Origin: UBA5738 sp049641805
Lineage (GTDB): Bacteria; Patescibacteriota; Minisyncoccia; Minisyncoccales; UBA5738
Assembly: GCA_049641805.1 (NCBI GenBank)
Contig: JBARNX010000062.1
Coordinates: forward strand, 1 to 12,865
DNA: 12,865 bases
Direction: 5' to 3'
Position numbers and translations under genes: made by a program. Positions 5,764 through 11,650 of this stretch are shown piece after piece; within the stretch, counting starts at the first letter, position 1, and each line of letters opens with the position of its first letter. The notes under the pieces are model-generated. The model was not told where the DNA came from. It did no database searches and saw only the letters and a list, made by a program, of their open reading frames with translations.

Positions 5764-7227
5764 ATGGCAAAAATAAAAATCAGGAATCTTGGTCCAGAAA
5801 AGAATCTGCGGCGAATTTTTTGGCGCGGGATTTTTTCGGCATTCGCCGCGGCGATTATCACCGGCGGCGCGGTTTGGGCCGGAAGCCTGACGCCGCCGGC
5901 AAACCCGGCGGCCAGCGGTTATACTCTGGAAGATATTTATAACCGCTTGAATACCAACGCGGCGGCAACCGCCGGAGGCCACAGTTTTTCGCCCTCGGGC
6001 GATCCGGCGGGATCAATGTATACCTTGACGCAAATTTATGACAAAATCCCGACCGTTGACGCAAGCAAAATTTTAGAAGGTATCACCTATCTGGGCGTGG
6101 CCGGCACGATCGAAATTAAAGACAGCATTACCGGCAGTAACGGAGAGTTGGAGATTAGTTTACCCGACGGTTATTACGAAGGCAAAACGGCTACGGCCGG
6201 CGACACGGATTTGATTGCGGCCAATATCAAAAGCGGGATTAACATCTTCGGCGTGAACGGCAATGGCAATGTGGTGGACACTTCCGGCGCCGACGCCGCC
6301 GCGGGCGATATTTTGAGCGGCAAAAAGGCGTGGGTGGAAGGCATGGAAATTACCGGCACTTACTCGCCGGCGGGTTATACTTGGACCAAGGCGGGCGCGG
6401 GTTCGTGGGAAGGGGTTAACGAAAATCTTGACTGGGTGCAGGGCGTTGGCAATTCCAGCTGGTGGTCCAGCCAGACTTATTCTTATTGCGACACGGTTGC
6501 CTGTACCAACGACGGGTTATTGAAAAGCGCGGCCAGCTATACCGGTCCGCCCGGCGGATGGAACGGGTCTAACGATAGTACTAATTTTGACAATTCGGCC
6601 CTGCAAAATTACGAAGTTGTCACTGCCAACGACACGAATTTGGGCGACTGTACTGCCGATGCGGGCGATTTGGTATTTCCTGATGGATCGGTTTGGGATA
6701 AATCAAGCGCGAATGCCTATGGAACAAAATTGACGGGGTGTGATTCCAGCGACAGTAATGCGACCACGACTTGGGCGCTGGCCGGCGGGGCGACCACCGG
6801 GCCGGAGGCGGCACAATATGCCTATGCGCGCAACGCGCCCAGCGCGCTTTCTGTTGCCGATGCCTGGGATGGAAAGAAAAATCTGGTTTCCGGGGCGAAC
6901 ACTACGCATTCTTACACCAATACCGGTACCAACAACGATTATTATGATCGCCCGGCGGTTTCTTGGTATGCGGACACTGGCGATGGGAACGGGGCAAGCC
7001 GTTTGCCGATGGTTGAAGAATATGAGCGGGCGCGGCAGGGTACCTCGGACAGTGCGACCAGCTTGCTTTACGAGACGGGCGATTATTGGTCAAATTACAA
7101 TTGGTCAGCCGAGCAGTCCCCGAACGTCACCACCAGCGCCCGCTACTTCGATCCGGACAGCGGTATCGCGAACTCCTCCGGTGTCAACTACCAAACAATT
7201 CGGCTGTGGGTGGTGGTGCGCCAGTGA
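5764..7227 (+). CDS. Exported surface protein with DUF1566/Lcl-like C-terminus
   Basis: 487 residues. A basic N-terminus (KIKIRNLGPEKNLRRIFWR) leads into a hydrophobic segment at 23-39 ending AVWAG, which is a signal peptide or anchor. Two copies of a YTL-x-x-IY motif (53-59 and 86-92) follow, then phage-fibre-like units: IAANIKSGINIFGVNG (151-166) and AAGDILSGKKAWVEG (179-193). The middle is rich in Asn, Ser, Gly, Trp and Tyr, as expected for an extracellular beta domain. The last 77 residues (SRLPMVEEYERA, then DYWSNYNW, ending IRLWVVVRQ) resemble the DUF1566/Lcl C-terminal domain seen on adhesin-like proteins. It probably acts at the cell surface, perhaps in attachment; the ligand is unknown. 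Base composition is much richer in G+C than the preceding operon. Its TGA shares an A with the next ATG. Confidence 0.75.
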   Translation: MAKIKIRNLGPEKNLRRIFWRGIFSAFAAAIITGGAVWAGSLTPPANPAASGYTLEDIYNRLNTNAAATAGGHSFSPSGDPAGSMYTLTQIYDKIPTVDASKILEGITYLGVAGTIEIKDSITGSNGELEISLPDGYYEGKTATAGDTDLIAANIKSGINIFGVNGNGNVVDTSGADAAAGDILSGKKAWVEGMEITGTYSPAGYTWTKAGAGSWEGVNENLDWVQGVGNSSWWSSQTYSYCDTVACTNDGLLKSAASYTGPPGGWNGSNDSTNFDNSALQNYEVVTANDTNLGDCTADAGDLVFPDGSVWDKSSANAYGTKLTGCDSSDSNATTTWALAGGATTGPEAAQYAYARNAPSALSVADAWDGKKNLVSGANTTHSYTNTGTNNDYYDRPAVSWYADTGDGNGASRLPMVEEYERARQGTSDSATSLLYETGDYWSNYNWSAEQSPNVTTSARYFDPDSGIANSSGVNYQTIRLWVVVRQ

Positions 7228-8174
7228 TGCGATTTGTTTTTTGGTTATTTATGATAACGCAAAAATTCATTAAGTTTTTTTTGGTTCTGGCAATCCCGTT
7301 TCTTGCGGCCGGAGCGGTTTTTGCTTCATCCGCCGGGATTGATTCAACCAGCCGTTACGCGTGGACGGAAAACGCGGGCTGGCTGGATTTTGGAACGAGC
7401 CAAGGAAATGTTGCCGTCGGTGACGCGGCGCTTACCGGTTATGCCTGGGGCGAAAATTTGGGATGGATTTCGTTGAATTGCGCCAACACCGATTCTTGCG
7501 CGACGGTTGATTATAAAGCGGCCAATGACGGTGCGGGCAATCTTTCGGGTTATGCCTGGGGCGAAAACGCCGGCTGGATAAATTTTGCGCCCGCTGGCGG
7601 CGGCGTAACAATAAATTCAAGCGGAGAATTTTCGGGTTATGCCTGGGGCGAAAACGCCGGCTGGATCGTGTTTAATTGCGCCACGACCGATTCCTGCGCC
7701 GGCGTTGATTACAAAGTGAAAACCGCGTGGCGCCAAGCGTCAAGCCAAACCGGCGGCACTTCGGGCGGATCCATCGGCGGTCAGTACGCGTGGCCGCAAG
7801 CCGATGTGCAAACCGCCGGCCAAACCGGCGACAGTACCGGCATTATTGATAAAATAATCCAGATCGCGCCAGTGCCGTTTTTCGGGTTTACCAACAAAAA
7901 ACCGGTGGCCGCCCCTTCGGAGGAAGCGCCGCCGCCAGCCGTGCCGGAAAATCCGCCGGAAAATATCGAGCCGCCGCCGGCGGAGACCGAAGAAATCGCG
8001 GTGCCGGTATCGGCAACGCCGCCTGCGGGCGCGGGTGCGCACCAAAACATCGAATTAAAGCCGCAATTTGATTGGCGGCAATTGTTTGGCGGGAAAATGA
8101 TTTTATTGGCGGCGGCGGCGATAATGCTGGCGGTGATTTTCTGGCGCGGCCGGAAAAGAAACCGCGAAATTTAA
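7227..8174 (+). CDS. Membrane-anchored protein with GYAWGEN repeats
   Basis: 315 residues from ATG 7227, chosen because it overlaps the previous stop (TGATG) and begins a signal peptide; ATG 7251 is an alternative. The frame is open further upstream, but there it only shadows the previous gene. The hydrophobic segment ends AAGAVFASS near residue 35. Four copies of a Y-A-W-x-E-N-x-G-W unit lie at 44-55, 72-83, 109-120 and 138-149. Two of them are followed by matching NCAxTDSCAxVDYK segments with a possible disulfide (C85/C91 and C151/C157). A Pro/Ala/Glu-rich linker (225-270) leads to one membrane span (290-306) and a basic tail (RGRKRNREI). The ectodomain is therefore displayed outside on a stalk. 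These repeats recur in secreted CPR proteins; their function is unknown. Confidence 0.8.
   Translation: MRFVFWLFMITQKFIKFFLVLAIPFLAAGAVFASSAGIDSTSRYAWTENAGWLDFGTSQGNVAVGDAALTGYAWGENLGWISLNCANTDSCATVDYKAANDGAGNLSGYAWGENAGWINFAPAGGGVTINSSGEFSGYAWGENAGWIVFNCATTDSCAGVDYKVKTAWRQASSQTGGTSGGSIGGQYAWPQADVQTAGQTGDSTGIIDKIIQIAPVPFFGFTNKKPVAAPSEEAPPPAVPENPPENIEPPPAETEEIAVPVSATPPAGAGAHQNIELKPQFDWRQLFGGKMILLAAAAIMLAVIFWRGRKRNREI
7545..7666 (+). repeat. Identical 35-base coding repeat
   Basis: 7545-7579 and 7632-7666 are identical at all 35 bases, 87 bases (29 codons) apart. They encode SGYAWGENAGWI. Identity at every synonymous position suggests a recent duplication or conversion inside the surface-protein gene. 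Confidence 0.85.
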
Positions 8175-8181
8175 ATAACCG

Positions 8182-8210
8182 CGCGCGGCCCATTTGCCGC
8201 GCGTTTTGTA
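8182..8210 (+). terminator. Rho-independent terminator after the surface-protein pair
   Basis: An 8-bp GC stem CGCGCGGC/GCCGCGCG (8182-8189 and 8196-8203) with a 6-base loop is followed by TTTTGT, eight bases after the stop codon. A second self-complementary segment (TTGCGG at 8268 to CCGCAA at 8290, with one bulged C) lies downstream. Otherwise 8211-8300 holds nothing I can name. Confidence 0.8.
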
Positions 8211-8300
8211 TCGCGCGGCGGAGCGGGCAAGGCGAGGCGGAGCTTCCACAGACCGCTATCAAGCGGGTTGCGGCCATCCGGATGCCGCAAAATAAAATCT

Positions 8301-8364
8301 AATTTGTTTCCAATTAAAATGTTATATTTGAATCGTATTTGAATATGACCTTTTCAAACAAATT
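8301..8364. repeat. Hairpin repeat, copy 2 (complete, with terminal inverted repeats)
   Basis: The 64-base element begins AATTTGTTT (8301-8309) and ends with its exact complement AAACAAATT (8356-8364). Inside, 8316-8333 pairs with 8337-8354 around loop CGT: 14 Watson-Crick pairs, three G-T pairs and one mismatch. An asymmetric 6/1 internal loop separates the two stems. Its left 39 bases equal copy 1; 8316-8365 equals copy 3 except for one missing base. No target-site duplication is evident at its flanks. Confidence 0.85.
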
Positions 8365-8386
8365 TTTTGTGTTATTATATAGGCCC

Positions 8387-8416
8387 TTGACTTTCTTTCA
8401 TGTAAAGGGGGATAAT
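8387..8416 (+). promoter_or_regulatory. Strong promoter of the antitoxin-toxin pair
   Basis: TTGACT (8387-8392), an 18-base spacer and GATAAT (8411-8416) each match the consensus at five of six positions. Transcription would start near 8423, directly before the ribosome binding site. A second candidate -10, TATTAT, lies at 8373-8378, close to the end of the hairpin repeat. Confidence 0.6.
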
Positions 8417-8423
8417 TAACATT

Positions 8424-8430
8424 AAGGAGG
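8424..8430 (+). promoter_or_regulatory. Strong Shine-Dalgarno site AAGGAGG
   Basis: AAGGAGG ends nine bases before ATG 8440. It is the only strong ribosome binding site seen in the window and fixes the start of the Panacea-like gene. Confidence 0.9.
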
Positions 8431-8439
8431 ACAAAAAAT

Positions 8440-8985
8440 ATGAAAATTCCGCTTCCAAAATTAAAAGCAATGCTGTTATTTTTTGGGAAATATACGAATC
8501 CTCGGTTGTTGGGAAAAACCAAATTGATGAAATTATTTTATTTTGTCGATTTTGGTCATTTAAAAAAATACGGCACGCCCATAACTTACGATACATATAT
8601 TCACCTGGAACACGGGCCGATTCCTTCGGCGATAAAAAATTTAGTTGATACTGCGACAGACGATGTTGACAACTCGGCTCTCGCCGGCACTATCTCAATT
8701 GGCACATCAAATGGCAGTTATCTCCAACGGATTATACCGGCAAGAGATTTTAATGAATCCGATAAAAGATATTTCTCTGAAACGGAGCTCGAAATAATGC
8801 ATGATGTTTGTGATAGATTCAAAGAAAAGAATACAAGAGAAATTGAAGACGCTGCGCACAATGAATCACCTTGGAAAAAAACATCTCTTTTGGAAAAAAT
8901 AGATTACGAGCTTGCCATAAACGATAGCGATTGTTTGGTGGAAAAAGAGGAGATTGAATTAATGTCAAGGATTGCCGGTAACTGA
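8440..8985 (+). CDS. Panacea/SocA-like antitoxin-domain protein
   Basis: 181 residues with a strong ribosome binding site. Residues 24-62 (LGKTKLMKLFYFVDFGHLKK, then YGTPITYDTYIHLEHGPIP) are the core of the Panacea domain (formerly DUF4065, SocA-like). It continues with the ETELEIMHDV helix (114-123) and ends with AAHNESPWKKT (138-148), also characteristic. Family knowledge: Panacea proteins are antitoxins paired with many unrelated toxins (PanAT systems), and Caulobacter SocA is a proteolytic-adaptor antitoxin. The next gene begins one base after this stop, as in such pairs. Many Panacea proteins carry an extra N-terminal domain; this one is the short form. The antitoxin role is inferred from family and arrangement. 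Confidence 0.85.
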   Translation: MKIPLPKLKAMLLFFGKYTNPRLLGKTKLMKLFYFVDFGHLKKYGTPITYDTYIHLEHGPIPSAIKNLVDTATDDVDNSALAGTISIGTSNGSYLQRIIPARDFNESDKRYFSETELEIMHDVCDRFKEKNTREIEDAAHNESPWKKTSLLEKIDYELAINDSDCLVEKEEIELMSRIAGN

Positions 8986-8986
8986 T

Positions 8987-9385
8987 ATGATCAAATTTGG
9001 TGATACATTCAAATATGGAGAGAAAGATTTTGTTTATCTTGCAAAAACAGAAGAAATAATTTATGCGGCTGAAATATTAAACAAAGAGAACAGCGAAGAG
9101 TTAGACAGAATTTACGCAACGAAATCTAAAAATGGGTTAAGGCCCGAAAGGATTTTGAATATGCCGCTTTATTGCTTTGTTATGCTCAGAACAGATCTTT
9201 TTCAAGGAAGAGCCGCTCATTTCTTGAATGCGGGCAAGGGAGATTCTGCAAACGGGGATTGCGCCTCTTTTGTGACGATTGAACCCCTTGTCAAAGAAGA
9301 TTTAAGGGAAATCCTTAACGAAATAAAAAATGGGCCGGTTCCGCTGGAATTAAAACAATTAACGGCAAATATTGAAATAAAATAA
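8987..9385 (+). CDS. Candidate toxin partner of the Panacea-like protein
   Basis: 132 residues from ATG 8987, one base after the antitoxin stop; an overlapping upstream in-frame ATG at 8972 would add five residues but lies inside the antitoxin gene. I do not recognise the family with confidence. It looks like a small mixed alpha/beta protein: an opening strand MIKFGDTFKYGEKDFVYLA, a strand pair around RILNMPLYCFVMLR (55-68), GRAAHF (74-79), then a helix VKEDLREILNEIKNG (102-116). The GDTF opening and strand-rich first part could suit an SH3-like MazF-type barrel, but no catalytic residues can be assigned. The gene order and tight spacing make a PanT-type toxin the best guess. Confidence 0.6.
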   Translation: MIKFGDTFKYGEKDFVYLAKTEEIIYAAEILNKENSEELDRIYATKSKNGLRPERILNMPLYCFVMLRTDLFQGRAAHFLNAGKGDSANGDCASFVTIEPLVKEDLREILNEIKNGPVPLELKQLTANIEIK

Positions 9386-9414
9386 GCATAAAGACAGACA
9401 TAATAACACGATGA

Positions 9415-9445
9415 AAAATGTCGAGGCAAAATCTTGGCATTTTTA
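9415..9445 (+). terminator. Terminator after the antitoxin-toxin pair
   Basis: AAAATGTCGAG (9415-9425) pairs with CTTGGCATTTT (9433-9443), including two G-T pairs, around a 7-base loop, and is followed by T residues. A second stem, AAAGCACC (9459-9466) with GGTGTTTT (9474-9481), lies 15 bases further on and is also T-rich at its 3' side. The rest of 9386-9501 holds no gene I can support. Confidence 0.5.
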
Positions 9446-9501
9446 TATTTCCAAACAGAAAGCACCGGTAAATGGTGTTTTTGTGTTCAATAAACCAAAG
9501 C

Positions 9502-9550
9502 AAAATGTTATATTTGAATCGTATTTGAATATGACTTTTCAAACAAATTT
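9502..9550. repeat. Hairpin repeat, copy 3 (right end intact)
   Basis: 9502-9535 is identical to 8316-8349. After one missing base, 9536-9550 equals 8351-8365, including the right terminal arm AAACAAATT. The left terminal arm is absent. It ends directly at the ATG of a truncated AbrB-like gene, as copy 1 precedes the intact one. Confidence 0.8.
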
Positions 9551-9613
9551 ATGGACGGAAAAATTTCCGAGAAAAATATCCGCAAGCTCACGCGGGCGGG
9601 CGACGCGCGATAG
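9551..9613 (+). pseudogene. Truncated AbrB-like gene (first 17 codons)
   Basis: ATG 9551 encodes MDGKISEKNIRKLTRAGDAR and stops at TAG 9611. The first 17 residues match the intact regulator at 2296 (13 of 17 identical; 39 of 51 bases by my count). The homology ends within RAG, before the IPREL turn, so the DNA-binding fold is lost. It sits between hairpin copy 3 and a terminator. It is either a deletion remnant or a short leader peptide. Confidence 0.75.
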
Positions 9614-9618
9614 CGCAA

Positions 9619-9651
9619 GCCCCGAACGGCCCGGGCGGTTTTTTCTTTTTT
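9619..9651 (+). terminator. GC stem followed by a long T-rich run
   Basis: CCCG (9621-9624) pairs with CGGG (9632-9635), extended by G9619-C9636 with one bulged base. T residues interrupted by a single C run from 9639 to 9651. It closes the truncated AbrB unit and lies before the next promoter. Confidence 0.55.
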
Positions 9652-9661
9652 GATAAATGGT

Positions 9662-9667
9662 TATAAT
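9662..9667 (+). promoter_or_regulatory. TATAAT -10 element for the NBR1-Ig surface gene
   Basis: A perfect TATAAT lies 54 bases before ATG 9722. The expected -35 position falls in the T-run of the preceding terminator and is a poor match. Transcription from here would start near 9674 and run through the surface-protein tail remnant. Confidence 0.35.
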
Positions 9668-9674
9668 GCAATAA

Positions 9675-9725
9675 TTAGTTCAATTAATCGCCGAACTGCA
9701 AAAACAGCTGGCGGCAACGCAATGA
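9675..9725 (+). pseudogene. Severed C-terminal tail of a surface protein
   Basis: This segment reads LVQLIAELQKQLAATQ then TGA. The downstream gene ends IAQLIAELQKQLAAMK. Bases 9680-9719 match 11536-11575 at 38 of 40 positions. No start codon precedes it; an in-frame TAA stands at 9672. The TGA (9723-9725) overlaps the ATG (9722-9724) of the following gene. It is the 3' end of a lost paralogue, now lying in the leader of the next gene. Confidence 0.75.
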
Positions 9726-11581
9726 GGATAAAATTGGTTTTTGCGAGTTTATTTTTATCTGTCTGTTTTTTTGGCATACCAAAATTTGTTGCCGGGGACG
9801 CCAACCAGTTGCCGATCGGTTTCTTTGATGCCGCCGATTGCAGCTCTCTTGCCGGATGGGCTTGCGATTCGGACGATTATGCGGCGGCATTGCAAGTTCA
9901 TTTCTATGCCGACGGCCCGGCGGGCACCGGGTCTTTTGTCGGCGCGACGACCGCCAATTTGGTACGGGAAGCGGCTGTCGGCGATTTGTGCGGCGGTTAT
10001 TTGGCTCATGGTTTTTCGTTTCCGGTGCCGGCAAGCTTATTCAACGGCAATTCCCGCGCAATCTATGCCTATGCGATCGATACCGTGCCGAGCAATAATT
10101 CACTTATCGCCGGCGGTCCGAAAGTGATAAATTGCGCCGCGGATATTAAAACCAATAACGCCGAGTTTGTTTCTCAAGTAGTCCCGGCGTTTATGAATCC
10201 GGGCCGGGTTTATCCGGTTATCATAACGATGAGAAATGCCGGCACAACAACTTGGACCAATGCCGATCATTACCATTTGGGGTCGCAAAACCATCAAGAT
10301 AATACTGTTTGGAGTTTCGGCCGCGTAAATTTTTCCGATAATGAATCAATTCTGCCCGGCGCAACGAAGAAATTTGTTTTTAATGTCACTGCTCCGGCGG
10401 TTCCCGGCGCTTATAATTTCCAATGGCGGATGGTGCAGGACGGCGTTGAATGGTTTGGTGATAAAACCGTTAATGCGGCGATCACGGTGGCGGCATCAAA
10501 TTCCCAGCCGGCATCTTTATGGCTGACGCGTACCGCCGCCACAAAAGGCGTTTGGACGCTTGATTCCGGTTATCGTGCGGCCGGGCCGGGAGATACTTGC
10601 GATGATGAGCCGGGATGGGCCAACACAAAACTGGCAACGACAAAAACCAATGCCGACGGATCAATTTCCGTCAAAACGATTCAAGTCGGTTGTTCTCGTC
10701 CTTGGGGGAGCCAGCAGGGGAAAATTAAAACTTTGAACGGATACTGGACGAGCGTCAACAGCAATAATTTTCATGACGGGATAATCAAAGAAGAGGTTAT
10801 GCCCGATCCGGGATTGATCTTTACTCCTCTTGACATTATTCCCGATGGACAATGGCACATGGTAGTTTCCGGGTGCTATCAGGAGCCGTTTTATGTTAAT
10901 TATATGGGTGGCGACGGTCCGAACAAAGAAGGAGGATGCTATGATGCGGTCTGCCAGACTGCTGAAAATTGCCCGATTTATCATACGCTGAGTAATGCCA
11001 GATATATTATTTATAATACTTGCGATAATTTTACATGCGACGGCCAGCCGGTCCCGGTGAAATTTTACCAGAAAGTCAATTCAGTGATGCGAATATCGTA
11101 TGATGCAGTCAATGGTTGCGGCGGCGGCAAAATTCTGACCGAAGAACAATGGTTTTTGAAAAATTATGGCTGGTTCGGTTTTTACAATACCAATTCGGGA
11201 TATGCGCCGACTGCGGTGGATCTTTACGCGGTGGATGACGAGCAGAGTTGCCTTCCTTTTTGGGACAATTTTTGTCCGAACAACAATGAATGTCTTGCAG
11301 CCGATGTTTGCACCGCCGATTTGTCGTGCGTGCCGAATTGTGCCGGAAAAACGCGCGGAGACGACGGGTGTGGCGGGAATTGCGGCACTGCCGAAAGTAA
11401 AATCGCCGGCGGCGGAGGAGGGGGAGGAGGAAGCGTCGCTGCCGGATCGGCGGCCAATCCGCCGGCCAAAATGGCTCGCGCCGAGATTTTGGTAAAAATT
11501 CAGGAGATCAAAAGATTGCTTATCCAGTTGATCGCTCAATTAATCGCCGAACTGCAAAAACAGTTGGCGGCAATGAAGTGA
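9722..11581 (+). CDS. Secreted multidomain protein with NBR1-type Ig domain
   Basis: 619 residues from ATG 9722, chosen because it starts a clean signal peptide (MRIKLVFASLFLSVCFFGIP, cleavage near VAG25). Residues 28-138 form a Cys-containing module (DAADCSSLAGWACDSD; HFYADGPAG; AHGFSF; IYAYAIDT). Residues 144-256 match the NBR1/FW Ig-like domain: NAEFVSQVVPAFMNPG, TTTWTNADHYHLGSQN, FQWRMVQDGVEWFG. Residues 260-515 are an unrecognised Trp/Cys-rich beta region. A Cys-rich segment (518-555, ending GDDGCGGNCG), a Gly linker (563-570) and a C-terminal helix (584-619) of Ile, Leu, Lys, Gln and Ala follow. The same helical tail is found severed upstream. It is probably displayed at the cell surface; the tail may hold it there. 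Confidence 0.75.
   Translation: MRIKLVFASLFLSVCFFGIPKFVAGDANQLPIGFFDAADCSSLAGWACDSDDYAAALQVHFYADGPAGTGSFVGATTANLVREAAVGDLCGGYLAHGFSFPVPASLFNGNSRAIYAYAIDTVPSNNSLIAGGPKVINCAADIKTNNAEFVSQVVPAFMNPGRVYPVIITMRNAGTTTWTNADHYHLGSQNHQDNTVWSFGRVNFSDNESILPGATKKFVFNVTAPAVPGAYNFQWRMVQDGVEWFGDKTVNAAITVAASNSQPASLWLTRTAATKGVWTLDSGYRAAGPGDTCDDEPGWANTKLATTKTNADGSISVKTIQVGCSRPWGSQQGKIKTLNGYWTSVNSNNFHDGIIKEEVMPDPGLIFTPLDIIPDGQWHMVVSGCYQEPFYVNYMGGDGPNKEGGCYDAVCQTAENCPIYHTLSNARYIIYNTCDNFTCDGQPVPVKFYQKVNSVMRISYDAVNGCGGGKILTEEQWFLKNYGWFGFYNTNSGYAPTAVDLYAVDDEQSCLPFWDNFCPNNNECLAADVCTADLSCVPNCAGKTRGDDGCGGNCGTAESKIAGGGGGGGGSVAAGSAANPPAKMARAEILVKIQEIKRLLIQLIAQLIAELQKQLAAMK
11536..11575 (+). repeat. Direct-repeat partner of 9680-9719
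   Basis: The 40-base segment encodes the end of the C-terminal helix and matches the remnant upstream at 38 of 40 positions, with a period of 1856 bases. The pair flanks the whole NBR1-Ig gene. Confidence 0.85.
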
Positions 11582-11650
11582 TTTTTTTGCGCGCGTAATG
11601 ATTATAATTTTGGGGCGCAATAAAATAATAAAAATAATCGTAATTAAAAA

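Noticed and set aside
6740..7273. 177-codon + strand frame inside the first surface-protein gene
   Set aside because: It is an alternative-frame shadow in GC-rich DNA, dominated by Arg, Pro and Ala; the overlapping frame has a signal peptide and recognisable domains.
7545..7666. Regular repeats considered as a CRISPR array
   Set aside because: Only two identical units, in frame within a coding region, and no spacers; no cas genes are present in the window.
7740..8277. Minus-strand frames opposite the second surface-protein gene
   Set aside because: They are Arg/Pro/Gly-rich complements of a GC-rich coding region with no signal of their own.
9411..9653. 80-codon frame beginning MKNVEAKSWHFY across the gap after the toxin gene
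   Set aside because: It runs through two terminator-like stems, the third hairpin copy and the truncated AbrB gene in another frame; its C-terminal part is low-complexity and it resembles no family.
9650..9721. Upstream start for the NBR1-Ig protein (24 extra residues)
   Set aside because: The extension precedes a clean signal peptide and is encoded by the promoter and tail-remnant DNA read in a different frame.
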